Origin: Dipteris shenzhenensis | Taxonomy: Eukaryota; Polypodiophyta; Polypodiopsida; Gleicheniales | NCBI GenBank assembly: GCA_047967505.1 | Contig: CM106541.1 | Direction: 5' to 3' (one strand) | Length of the DNA stretch: 64,000 bases | In this document: positions 20,601-31,576 of the stretch, piece after piece | Layout: each line of letters opens with the position of its first letter | How positions within the stretch are numbered: the stretch's first letter is position 1 | The notes under the pieces: model-generated | Database searches by the model: none | Seen by the model: only the letters and a program-made list of their open reading frames with translations | Told to the model about the DNA's origin: nothing | Program-made: the position numbers and the translations under genes

Positions 20601-23600
20601 TGCCAATCTCATACCATGACCTGAAAACATGCACAAGGAATCCTAAACTCACATGTGCATTGGCACTTTTGCCATTATCCTACTACAGCCAATAAAGTTA
20701 GTGGAATGTCAATCTATAGGTTCAGTTTGTCTAGATTACCACTAGCGGAGAATGGCAGTGATGCCAATCTCATGATGGTAACTACATAATGACACTAAGA
20801 TCATCAAACTCACCTGTGGAATAGAATAGGACACCACTCTCCTATGATCACTGGAATACCCCCCTAGAATAGTAGGTAAACATTTGTACAAGTGGAGAAT
20901 GGCAGTGGTGCCAATCTCTTATTAGGCCCTAAGAAATGGCATTGAGAAGCCTAAACTCACATGTGCATTCTTCTATGTAGTGATCACTGTCTCCGCTGTG
21001 CAGAGATCGTATGGAATTGTGTCAATCTCTGTGGAGAATGCCACCAGTGGAGAATGGCAGTGGTGCCTTCTCATACCATGACCTGAAAACATGCACAAGG
21101 AATCCTAAACTCACATGTGCATTGGCACTTTTGACATTATCCTACTGCAGCCAATAAAATTAGTTAAATGTTAATCTATAGGTTCAGTTTTTCTAGATTA
21201 CCATTAGGGGAGAATGGCAATGATGCCAATCTCATGCTGGCAACTACATGATGACACTGAGATCATGAAACTCACATGTAGAATGGACTAGGACACCACT
21301 CTCCTATGATCACTGCAATACCCCTCATAGAATAGTAGGGTAAACATCTGTACATGTGGGGAATGGCAGTGGTGCTAATCTCTTATTAGGCCCTAAGAAA
21401 TGGCATTGAGAAGCCTAAACTCACATGTGCAGAGATCATATGGAATTGTGTCAATCTCTGTGGAGAATGCCACCAGTGGAGAATGGCAGTGGTGCGAATC
21501 TCATACCATGACATGAAAACATGCACAAGGAATCCTAAACTCACATGTGCATTGGCACTTTTGCCATTATCCTACTGTAGCCAATAAAATTAGTGGAATG
21601 TCAATCTATAGGTTTAGTTTGTCTAGATTACCACTAGCGGAGAATGGCAGTGATGCCAAACTCATGCTGGCCCTAAGAAATGGCATTGAGAATCCTAAAC
21701 TCACATGTGCATTCTTCTATGTAGTGATCACTGTCTCCACTATGTAGAGATCATATGGAATTGTGTCAATCTCTTATTAGGCCTTGTAATGTCAATCTAT
21801 AGGTTTAGTTCGTCTAGACTACCACTAGTGGAGAATGGCAGTGATGCCAAACTCATGGTGGCACCTACATAACGACACTGAGATCATCAGACTCACATGT
21901 GGATTGGAATCGGACACCACTCTCCTATGATCACTGGAATACCCCTCCTAGAATAGTAGGATAAACATTTGTACAAGTGGAGGATGGCAGTGATGCCAAT
22001 CTCTTATTGGGCCCTAAGAAATGGCATTGAGAAGCCTAAACTCACATGTGCATTCTTCTATGTAGTGATCACTGTCTCCGCTGTGTAGAGATCATATGGA
22101 ATTGTGTCAATCTCTGTGGAGAATGCCACAAGTCGAGAATGGCAGTGGTGCCAATCTCATACCATGACCTGAAAACATGCACAAGGAATCCTAAACTCAC
22201 ATGTGCATTGGCACTTTTGCCATTATCCTATTGCATCTAATAAAATTAGTGGAATGTCAATCTATAGGTTCAGTTTGTCTAGACTACCACTAGTGGAGAA
22301 TGGCAGTGATGCCAATCTCATGCTTGCAACTACATAATGACACTGAGATCATCAAACTCACATGTGGAATGGAATAGGACACCACTCTCCTATGATCACT
22401 GGAATACCCCTCCTAGAATAGTAGGGTACACATTTGTATGTGGAGAGTGGCAGTGGTGCCAATCTCTTATTAGGCCCTAAGAAATGGCATTGAGAAGCCT
22501 AAACTCACATGTGCAGAGATCATATGGAATTGTTTCAATCTCTGTGGAGAATGCCACCAGTGGAGAATGGCAGTGGTGCCAATCTCATACCATGACCTGA
22601 AAACATGCACAAGGAATCCTAAACTCACATGTGCATTGGCACTTTTGCCATTATCCTACTGCAGCCAATAAAATTAGTGGAATGTCAATCTATAGGTTCA
22701 GTTTGTCTAGATTACCACTAGCGGAGAATGGCTATGATGCCAATCTCATGCTGGCAACTACATAATGACACTGAGATCATCAAACTCACATGTGGAATGG
22801 AATAGGACACCACTCTCCTATGATCACTGGAATACCCCTCCTAGAATAGTAGGGTAAACATCTGTACAAGTGGAGAATGGCAGTGGTGCCAATCTCTTAT
22901 TAGGCCCTAAGAAATGGCATTGAGAAGCCTAAACTCACATGTGTAGAGATCATATGGATTTGTGTCCATCTCTGTGGAGAATGCCACCAGTGGAGAATGG
23001 CAGTGGTGCCAATCTCATACCATGACCTGAAAACATGCACAAGGAATGCTGAACTCAATGTGCATTCTTCTATGTAGTGTTCACTGTCTCCGGTGTGTAG
23101 AGATCATATGGAATTGTATCAATCTATGTGGAGAATGCCACCAGTGGAGAATGGCAGTGGTGCCAATCTCATACCATGACCTGAAAACATGCACAAGGAA
23201 TCCTAAAGTCACATGTGCATTCTTCTATGTAGTGATCACTGTCTCCGTTGTGTAGAGATCATATGGAATTGTGTCAATCTCTTATTAGGCCCTGGAAGCC
23301 TAAACTCACATGTGCAGAGATCATATGGATTTGTGTCAATCTTTGTGGAGGAGAATGGCAGTGGTGCCAATCTCATACCATGACCTGAAAACATGCATAA
23401 GGAATCCTAAACTCAAATGTGCATTCTTCTATGTAGTGATCACTATCTCCATTGTGTAGAGATCATATGGAATTGTGTCAATCTCTCTGGAGAATGCCAC
23501 CAGTGGAGAATGGCAGTGGTGCCAATCTCATACCATGACCTTAAAACATGCACAAGGAATCCTAAAGTCACATGTGCATTCTTCTATGTAGTGATCACTG

Positions 23601-23880
23601 TCTCCGCTATGTAGAGATCATATGGAATTGTGTCAATCTCTTATTAGGCCCTGGAAGCCTAAACTCACATGTGCAGAGATCATATGGATTTGTGTCAATC
23701 TTTGTGGAGGAGAATGGCAGTGGTGCTAATCTCATACCATGACCTGAAAACATGCATAAGGAATCCTAAACTCAAATGTGCATTCTTCTATTGAGTGATC
23801 ATTGTCTCCGCTGTGTAGAGATCATATGGAATTGTGTCAATCTCTGTGTACAATGCCACCAGTGGAGAATGGTAGTGGTG
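17641..23880. repeat. Trimeric higher-order satellite, ~462-bp unit
   Basis: The array is built from three related monomers (a, b, c). Each begins AAACTCACATGTG and each carries one box GGAGAATGGCAGTGRTGCC. In a clean unit the monomers start at 20645 (a), 20806 (b) and 20953 (c), and the next a is at 21107, giving 161+147+154 = 462 bp. The following unit (21107, 21268, 21417, 21537) is 430 bp because its c monomer lacks ~34 bp. Monomer a has 'TTGGCACTTTTGCCATTATC', b has 'GGACACCACTCTCCTATGA', c has 'TGATCACTGTCTCCGCTGT'. Many partial and reshuffled units follow. No genuine gene is present; apparent ORFs repeat with the monomers. Confidence 0.9.
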
Positions 23881-24070
23881 CCATGTGATGAATCGAACTT
23901 CTGCCATTCTCCTTAACATCATGGAGGATGGCACCAGTGGCATTATCCTCAAACTCTCACGGAGGATGGCACTTGTGCCTTTCTGAACAAACTCACAATC
24001 CATGTGTTCAATGGCATTTGTGACACTCTTCTAACATCATATTATGTTGGAGAATGGCACGAATACCATT
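23881..24070. repeat. Degenerate edge of the box array
   Basis: Diverged boxes such as GGAGGATGGCACCAGTGGCA (about 23932), GGAGGATGGCACTTGTGCC (about 23982) and GGAGAATGGCACGAATACCA (about 24050) close the array before the copia element. Confidence 0.75.
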
Positions 24071-24280
24071 CTTTATTATAACCATCTTAACTTTGATATT
24101 GTGTATATTTGCTTAGTGTGTTGGTGTAGTTTTTCATAATGCATATATAAGTTGCTTCGCCTTGGTTATTCTGTTAATAGAAGTTGCATTGTGGTTGTAA
24201 TATTTCCTACTACAGTTATGATTTTCTATTATACATTTCATTGTGTCCTTGGTTCTTTTGTTAACATAACATTGCAAGAA
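24071..24280. other. Spacer before copia gag, no LTR found
   Basis: A+T-rich, with no match to the copia A LTR known from 34653-35005. The expected 5' LTR and primer site are missing here. Confidence 0.5.
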
Positions 24281-25132
24281 TGGCTAGCAAGGGAAAGAGA
24301 AAGGTTTGAGAGGTGTCAGTTTATGATGGAGTTAGTTCTAGAAGAGGATGGTTTTTGGATATATACAATAACGAACTCCAAAAACTCCATAAAGCGCATT
24401 GTTTTGTGAACATCCAAGGAACAACTTTTGAAGATGTTGGACAAGTTAAAGAGATGGAGGATACCGAGAAAGACAACATTCCTTGTCTCAAAACATATTC
24501 AGGATGCAAGCATGCCGAAGGAGGCGTGGGATACTTTGGCAAAAATGTATAGCATAATACACAAGCTAGGAAAATGCAGCTAAAACAGGAGTTGCATAAT
24601 GTGTAGAGAGAAAATATGAGCATCAATGACTACCACATGAAGGTGAAGAAGATTGCAGATGCAGTTGCTTCCATTGGGTCACCAGTGGAAGATGATGATT
24701 TAGTTTCTGTGACCTTGAATGGTCTAGGAAAGGATTATGCACAATTCTGGACATCCACTGCCGTCCGTGAGAATTTTTCGGATTTCAAGGAGTTGATTGC
24801 TCTTCTAATTTCTGAAGAGTAGAGAAATGGTGGTGCATCTTCTTCAGGAGAAACTTCAAAAGAAACTATCTTCTACTCAAATCCTGGAAGAGGTAGAGGC
24901 AGAGGTAGAGGAGCCTGATCTAGAGACTGTGGCAGAAATTAGAATATGTAGCAAATTCAAGAAAACCAGTCCTATGGAGGAGGACATGGTAACTTTAGAG
25001 GTAGGGGGAGCCAAAGAGGTCATGGTGGATGGCAAAGAGGCCAAAATGCAAACAGCAATGTTGAATGCTACTACTATGGTAAAATGGGTCATATGGTTAA
25101 AGACTGCTATAAAAAGTAGAATGACATCATGA
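24281..25132 (+). pseudogene. gag: Copia A Gag with a mutated zinc knuckle
   Basis: Frames starting at ATG 24281 give fragments of Gag: 'KHIQDASMPKEAWDTLAKMY' (about 24487-24550), then 24616-24822 'MKVKKIADAVASIGSPVED' to 'ELIALLISEE' ending at a TAG. Around 25060 the knuckle reads 'CYYYGKMGHMVKDC'. The intact relative at 50570 has Cys at the fourth position (CYYC), so one zinc ligand is replaced by Tyr. Several stops (24308, 24551, 24823) prevent full-length translation. Gag would form the virus-like particle. Confidence 0.85.
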
Positions 25133-25602
25133 TTGAAAAATTGCAGCAAGGCAATTATCCATCCTCTAGTAGATGTGGTGATGACAAAAATGAGCATCTA
25201 TTTATGATGCACCACATGAGCAATTCTGTGACAAGTGCAGAAGAAAGCAATGATGTGTGGTATGTTGACTCAGGTGCGTCAAACCACATGACAAGTCATG
25301 CAAAATGGATGCAGGATGCAAGGAAAATGAAAAGACCAGGATTTGTGGAGGCCGGTGATGATACTGCACATCCTATTGCGCAGATTAGTAAAATTCCTTT
25401 GTCTATGCAGGATGGGAAAAAGAAATACCTGTCTGATGTATTTCATGTCCCAAATATCATTAAGAACCTGGTTTCTATTGGTCAAATGGTTGAGCAGGGC
25501 TTGCAGGTCAAATTTAATCCTCATGGATGCTTTGTTGAGGATATGAAAAATAAAGGTCGCTTGATAGCAAAAGGGAAGGAGAACGGTAGGATGTTTACGT
25601 AG
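25129..25602 (+). pseudogene. Copia A protease and start of pre-integrase region
   Basis: A 157-codon open stretch. 'DVWYVDSGASNHMTSHAKWM' carries the catalytic D-S-G of a copia aspartic protease. 'SDVFHVPNIIKNLVSIGQMV' is the conserved second half, and the piece ends in 'KGKENGRMFT' at a TAG. Catalytic motif intact. Confidence 0.88.
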
Positions 25603-25605
25603 GAT

Positions 25606-26600
25606 GTGGACATGCCTGAATTGAGTGCAGCAATGTTTGCACATGGGACCAGTGTAGTTGTAGATATTAATATTTGGCATAAATGCATTGGTCATGTTAA
25701 TGTACAGCGACTTATGCAAGCCCAAAATATTGTTGCAGGAGTGCCTAAATTTAAGGTTGCAAAAATGCATAAGGTATGTGAAGCCTGTCAATTTGGAAAA
25801 CAGGCAAGGAAACCATTTCCCAGACATGTTCAATAGAGTAAGAAGCCATTAGAATCAATCCACTCTGATATGTGGACTACTAAAGCTGCATCTATTGGAG
25901 ACTATCATTATTTTGTCACTTTTATTGATGACTACAGTAGAAAAGTTTGGGTGTATTTTATGAAAAAGAAAAGTGAAGTGTTTGGGCATTTCAAAGCTTT
26001 TAAAGCTATGGTTGAAAAAGAAATAGGCCTACAAATAAAATGCCTAAGGTCAGATGGAGGGTAGAGTACCTCTCAAATGAGTTTGCAAGTTTCCTGCAGG
26101 AGCATGGAATAAAGCAACAATATTCATGCAGTTATACCCCACAGCAAAATGGACTTGCAGAAAGGAAAAATAGGCATATTGGAGAGGTATCTCGTGCCAT
26201 GCTCAATGAAAAATACCTTCTAGAATATTATTGCACTGAAGTAGTTGCTACGGTAGTCTACATAATGAATAGGACTCCCACTACAGCAATACATGGCAAG
26301 ATGCCAAAGGAGAGGTATATTGGTAGGAAATGAGATATTTCTCATTTGAAAGTTTTTGGTTGCATTGCCTATGTTCATGTGCCAGATGAGTTGAGATCCA
26401 AGTTGGATTCAAAAGCTAAAAAGTGCATCTTTATTGGTTATTCTTTGTAGCAAAAAGGGTATAGATGCTATAACCCTTCTACTCGTAAGTTTACAGTGAG
26501 CAGAGATGTTGTTTTTGATGAGATGAGCGGCTGGTATAAACGAGTAAATGTGATTGATGATGTAGATGCACAAAATGGTAATGCTGCACAAAATTCACAG
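25606..26600 (+). pseudogene. Copia A GAG-pre-integrase and integrase
   Basis: 25606-25836 has the HHCC finger ('IWHKCIGHVN' then 'CEACQFGKQARKPF'). After a TAG the core begins: Asp in 'SIHSDMW' (about 25860), 'TFIDDYSRKVWVYF', Asp in 'CLRSDGG' (about 26050), then after frame changes Glu in 'PQQNGLAERKNRHI' (about 26140). 'MNRTPTTAIHGKMP' and 'FGCIAYVHVPDELRSKLDSK' follow to about 26600. All three catalytic residues survive, but at least three stops or indels split the frame. Confidence 0.88.
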
Positions 26601-27956
26601 CAACAATGACAAAATATTAGTGGACCTATAGTGCCATCTAGCAATGGTTCACATACTTCGCCATGGACAGGCAGATTGAGATCATGAGAATCTCCTTAAA
26701 GCAATGCAGATAGTGGTATGCATGCATCACAAAAAGGAAAAGAGAAAGTAGATCAGCCCATGGTTGATGTGAATGCAGGTCACTCTTATGTGGATGGTGA
26801 ATCCAGTGGCTCAGAACAGAGCATTGATGATCAGTTGGGTATTCCTTCTATTGTTACACCTGGAGTAAGGAAGACCAGGGATTTTTTGAGAGCACCTGCT
26901 AGTGAGCCTACTTTGCGCAAGTCTACTAGAGCTAGGTATCTTGTGAATAGATTGAATATGATGGATTTATAGCCATTCACTATGCCTATATGGTCAAAGT
27001 GATATAGGAACTAGAACCCACTTCTTTTGAGCAAGTCATGGGAAAAGAAAAATGGGAGAAAGCCATGGATGAAGAAATGGATGCCTTGGAACCAAATGCT
27101 ACATGGGAGTTGGTACCTTTGCCTAAAGACAAGAATGCAATTGGCTACAAGTGGGTTTAGAAGGTGAAGCACAATGCAGATGGTTCTGTGAATAGATACA
27201 AGGCAAGATTAGTTGTCAAGGGGTATGCACAGACATATGGCATTGATTATGAAGAAACATCCAGTCAAGTTGCAAGGATGGCAACCGTAAGAGAAGTCAT
27301 TGCTATGGCTGCATCAAAGGGATGGTCTTTACATCAGATAGATGTAAAGAATGCCTTCTTGCATGGTGATTTGCAAGAAGAGATCTATATGGAGCAGCCA
27401 CCAAGTTATGTTCATGCTGTTCATCCTGAGTTTGTTTGTAGGTTGAAGAAAGCCTTGTATGGATTGAAACAAGCACCCAGAGCATGTCTGACAAGATAGG
27501 ACAGTATCTTGTCACTATTGGCTTTCAGATTTCCAAGGCAGATTTCTCACTTTATGTGAGAAAAACAGAGAAAGGTATTATGTTGCTTGTCATTTACATT
27601 GATGATTTGATCATCACAGGTGATAGGGATGAAGATATCCTTCATGTGAAAATGCTATTGAGGCAAAAGTTTGAGATGAAGGATTTGGGAGCGCTGTGTT
27701 ATTTCTTGGGCATTGAGGTGATTAGATCACCAAGTGGGATATGGCTGTTCCTTTGGAGCAGAATGTGAAGCTAAGTGCAGATGCAGGTGAGCTTCTGGAA
27801 GACCCTACTATGTACACATGCATAGTAGGAAGTTTTATTTATATGACTATTACCAGGCCAGATTTGAGCTATGCTATTGGATTGTTGGTAAGTCAGTTTA
27901 TGCAGGCTCCAAGAAAACCGCATTTGGATGCGGCTAGACACATATTGAGGTATGTG
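26601..27956 (+). pseudogene. Copia A linker and reverse transcriptase, cut by nested element
   Basis: 26718-26972 is the Ser-rich linker ending in 'LRKSTRARYLVNRL'. RT follows: '[20 protein letters not shown]' (about 27173), '[20 protein letters not shown]' (about 27340), '[13 protein letters not shown]', then in another frame 'VIYIDDLIITGDRDEDI' with the Y-x-D-D site (27592-27650) and 'MKDLGALCYFLGIEVIRS'. Compared with the other copy, about 24 codons are missing after 'SGIW' (about 27743). The coding sequence stops at '...ILRYV' where the nested element begins at 27957 and resumes at 34109 with 'KYTLQYGLF'. Confidence 0.9.
27952..27956. repeat. Target-site duplication (ATGTG), left copy
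   Basis: ATGTG here and at 34109-34113 exactly flank the nested copia. Removing the element and one copy restores the host copia codons for Y-V-K-Y. Confidence 0.95.
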
Positions 27957-28049
27957 TGACAAAATATGAAGAGGGGAGAGGAGAAGAGTGGAGATGAGGA
28001 GAGAGGGCACAGCTAGAGAGCACACCACAAATGACTAACTGTACACTAA
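27957..28049 (-). repeat. 3' LTR of nested copia B, ~93 bp left
   Basis: Matches the first ~93 bp of 33852-34108 on the plus strand ('TGACAAAATATGAAGAGGG' to 'AACTGTACACTA'), then passes straight into RNase H sequence. About 164 bp (the U3 side) are missing. Confidence 0.9.
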
Positions 28050-28059
28050 CATTTTCTTT

Positions 28060-28900
28060 GCTATCACAATGCTACAGTGTGATGTCACCAAGTCACACTC
28101 TTTCTCTGATGAAGTGCTCTCTGACATCAATGTGCTTTGTCGTGGAGTGATATACTGGATTTTTGGCCAATGCTTGAGCCAATTGATTATCACAGTATAT
28201 CTCATAATCTTTGGCATAGTCACTGTCACAGTATCCATGCAACCGTGGATGACTTCGTCTGTATTCTATCCCAAACTGTCTTATACCTCTTATGTATTTC
28301 AAGAACTTTGTAGTAGAGAGTATGATCTGCATTGGATTTCATGTATCCCAGATCAGCAAAATACTTGTCAATTCTGTTGTACCAACTTTTGGGTGCTTGT
28401 TTTAAGACGTAGAGGCTTTTCTTGAGATGGCAAAACTTATTCTCCTTTCCTAGCTCAACATAACTTGCTAGTTGTTGCATGTAGACTTCCTCGTCTAGAT
28501 AACCATTGAGAAATGCATTCTTGACATCAAGCTGATACACATTCCATTTGCTGAGTGTTGCTAGTGATATCAAGAACCGTATGGAATCCATCTTTGCTAC
28601 TAGAGCATAAGTCTCATCATAGTCTTGACCATATTGTTGTGCAAATCCTTTTGCAACTAGTCTGGCTTTGTATCTTCGAATATTGCCATCTAGATTGTAC
28701 TTCACTTTGTATACCCATTTGTTTGCTATGGCCTTCCTGGTTTGCTATGGCCTTCCTGGTTTGCTATGACCTTCCTGGTGGAAGGTCGCGTAATTCCCAA
28801 GTGTTGTTTTTATACAAAGCATCCATTTCTTCATTCATAGTAGTTTGCCATTCTAGCTTGTCTACTGCATCTTCGAAGTACACTGGCTCTTCTGTAGCCA
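28060..28900 (-). pseudogene. Copia B RT and RNase H with the catalytic segments deleted
   Basis: 28705-28310 is RT fingers/palm: 'LDGNIRRYKARLVAKGFAQQ', 'YQLDVKNAFLNGYLDEEVYM', 'KKSLYVLKQAPKSWYNRID', ending 'NADHTLYYK'. The next residues are already '...[15 protein letters not shown]' of RNase H, so the whole palm motif with Y-V-D-D is gone. Within RNase H, '[10 protein letters not shown]' joins directly to '[16 protein letters not shown]', skipping the Glu motif. The sequence then ends at '...SKENV' before the 'ADIFTK' motif, fused to the LTR. It cannot encode an active enzyme. Confidence 0.9.
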
Positions 28901-29119
28901 TGATGGTAATCATAAGAGCATGTTGGTGGTTTCCACCTGAATTGCTTTGCCTTTCTGAGCATTTGTCAATCTAGCTAGTGGTCTACTTTCCCTAGTAGAC
29001 TATCTGAGCTGCTATGGCTCTGCTTGGGGTGTTGCTGGCAATTCTTGCTCTTCTTCATCTGACTGTTCTATAGATGACTGTGAAGTCAATGCTTCTATCT
29101 CCTGTGTAGGTGAGGTTTT

Positions 29120-29850
29120 CTATTCAGATTCCTCATCAAAGATTACATCTCTAGAGATAATGACTATGCGGTTGATGGGATCATACAATTTGTATGCTTT
29201 GCTTTCTTCACTGTAGCTAACCATGATGCATTTGCATGACTTTGCATCCAATTTCCTGCGATGATCATCATGTATGTGGGCATATGCTATGCAACCAAAC
29301 ATGCGGAGATGCCCAATGGGTGGATTTTGTCCAGTGAATGCTTCATAAGGAGTCATACCGTGTATCGGTTCGGTAGGAAGCCGATTAAGCAAGTAGTTTG
29401 CTATAGCTATTGCTTCTGCCCAACACTGATTTGGAAGATGCTTTTCACTAAGAATTGCTCTAGCACTGTCTGCTAAAGTCCCATTCTTCCTTTTAGCTCT
29501 TGCATTCTACTGAGGAGTATCTGCACATGTGAATTGTCTTCGAATGCCATGACTTTTGCAAAAGTTTATGAATGCTGAAGACATGTATTCACCTCCTCTG
29601 TCTAATCTCATGACCTTGATCTTTCTACCTGTCTGGTTTTCTACCATGGCTTTGAATTCTTGAAATCTGGAAAACACTTCAGATTTCTCTTTCAGAAAGT
29701 AGACCCAACAACATCTACTGTAGTCGTAGATGAAGTTCAAGTAGTAAAGTGAACCATTGATGCTGCGGGTCTGGGCATAACCCTATACATCTGTATGTAT
29801 CAAATCAAGAATACCTCGTGCACGAGAGGTACTTCTGACAAATTTTGTTC
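29120..29850 (-). pseudogene. Copia B integrase
   Basis: 29740-29507 has 'YDYSRCCWVYFLKEKSEVFS' and the second catalytic Asp in 'VMRLDRGGEYMSS'. 29392-29120 is the C-terminal part: 'MLNRLPTEPIHGMTPYEAF', 'LRMFGCIAYAHI', and 'IISRDVIFDEES'. Stops and frame changes separate the two pieces, including TAG within 'NARA' near 29506. Confidence 0.85.
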
Positions 29851-29851
29851 A

Positions 29852-30400
29852 CTATTGGTTGCCCAAGCAGCATGCTTCACAAACTTTTCCAAGAAACTGC
29901 AGCTTCGGAATCCCAATTGCCATATTCTGATTCTTGAGCTCTAACAAATACTTGAAGTTGACATGACCATATCTCTTGTGCCATTTTGCAAATAGTGGCA
30001 TCTGTTGCATTTGAGCTGTCATGGCATGATTATCTGGTACTGTAGCTAGCATTTGGTATAAGCATCCTTCCTTGACACCTTTTGCTACTAGCTGGCATCT
30101 TTTGGATTTGTCTCTGATAGTGCATTCGTCACCATCGAAGATGACTTTGTAATTGTGTTCCGTCATTTGACCTACTGACAAAAGGTTCTTGCTGGAACAT
30201 AGAGCACATCTTTGACCAATCCTTTCCTACCAGTGAAATTGTTCATAGGGATAACACCTGTCCCTTGAACTGCATTCGGTGTATTGTCTGCTGTGTAGAT
30301 GACATTCTTCTGACCTTCTAATGGCTTCATTTCTATGAACCATTCTTGATGATTTGTCATATGAGATGATGCACCGCCATCGATGTACCAAGGATCCTAT
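29852..30400 (-). pseudogene. Copia B protease and GAG-pre-integrase
   Basis: Just before the ATG at 30360 the minus strand encodes 'PWYIDGGASSH', the protease active site with D-G-G instead of the usual D-S/T-G, then 'MTNHQEWFIEMKPL', '...GRKGLVKDVLYVP'. 30181-29852 contains 'WHKRYGHVNFKYLLELKNQ' and 'GKVCEACCLGNQ', the HHCC finger of the pre-integrase domain. An indel near 30175 breaks the frame. Confidence 0.85.
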
Positions 30401-31576
30401 TCCACTTGGTCGACTTGATAACTGAAATCCTCATTGGGATAGAAATCAGTGTCTAGGTACACTGTATCAGTCTGATACAATTTCTCACTTGCAAGAAAGA
30501 GATTTCCATGCTCATTTGCAAAATGACTGTGACTAGAATGTCCACCACGATGATTTTCTCTGCCTCGAGAATTCCCTCGATTATTGCTAGATTGACCGCC
30601 TTTGTCGTATTGCTTCTTGCAACAATCTCTTTCACAGTGTCCAAACTTGTGACAGTAGTTGCACTGAATGTTTAACACGTTGATGGATGCATTCCCTCAT
30701 CCTTGGAATCTTCCTCAGTTGGAATGATTTCCTCTTTGCTGATTTTGATGTTGCTGAGGATGATGCTAATGCTGATGCTGATTCTGACTTTGATTTTGTT
30801 GATGATGACCACTTTTCTGATATGATCTACCTCTGCCTCTACCTCTGCTTCTGTTTGAAACTGTGAATGCCTGATCATTAGAATGACCTTTACGTGCTTG
30901 AATGGCTTGAGTCTTGAGTTCTTCACCAAGTAGAACTGATTGAAGTTCTTCTAGTGTTGGAATTTGCCGTTGGATGGCAATACTCTAGGCTAGATTCTCG
31001 TATCCCTCTCTTAGTCCATTCAAAATGACTTGAACCATTTCTGCGGGGTTCATAGTCTCTCCTGCTATTGCAAGTTGATTGTTGTAGTCTTTAATGCGGT
31101 GTACATAAGCATGACCAGTTTCACTGCTATTGCAGAAACTCTGGTTGATTTGGTTTCTCAGGGTGAGAATCCTAGATGTGTTCTTGGACTCTAGAGAGCT
31201 GCAAACATATCCCATGCTTCTTTTGATGTCTTGACTATGTTGAGTTGTCCTAGCATGACATCTTGCACATTCTACTTGATCAGGTGATAGGCATACTTGT
31301 CTTTCTTATCCCATTCTGCCTGAGCTCAGGCAATGGCAGGATCTGCTACTGGTGCGGAAACTATTTATGTAGATGTAGATCCCGTTGCTGGTGCTGTGAC
31401 AACAGATGGAGTAGAGCTACTTGTGGCTGGATCATCCAATGGTCTAGGTGTAGACCCATCAACATACTCCCATTTGTCCTAAGCACAAGAATGGTCTCCA
31501 TTTGATATTTCCATGTACCATAATTGGAGTTGTCTAACTGAGCAGATGCCTCCAAATTGAGGTTGCTAGTCGACAT
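30397..31576 (-). pseudogene. gag: Copia B Gag
   Basis: The start is ATG at 31576 ('MSTSNLNLEASAQLDNSNYG', 'TWKYQME'), identical in style to the relative at 44157. 31215-30985 carries 'SRILTLRNQINQSFCNSSET' and 'PAEMVQVILNGLREGYENLA'. 30678-30397 has an intact zinc knuckle 'CNYCHKFGHCERDC' followed by Gly/Arg/Asn-rich sequence. Frame breaks occur near 31490, 31260 and 30960. Confidence 0.87.

Noticed and set aside
17722-23614. Many plus-strand ORFs of 60-96 codons beginning 'MCILLCSDHCLRCVEII' or 'MHWHFCHYPT'
   Set aside because: They are the same satellite monomers read in frame again and again, begin at chance ATGs in 'CACATGTG', and end at monomer junctions.
13137-24070. A CRISPR-like array (regular repeats with spacers)
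   Set aside because: Spacing is irregular, the 'spacers' are themselves repeated linkers, the setting is a plant nuclear genome, and there are no cas genes.
24616-24822. A stand-alone host gene with a UBN2 domain
   Set aside because: It is a stop-bounded piece of copia Gag; flanking frames continue Gag, and protease and integrase follow.
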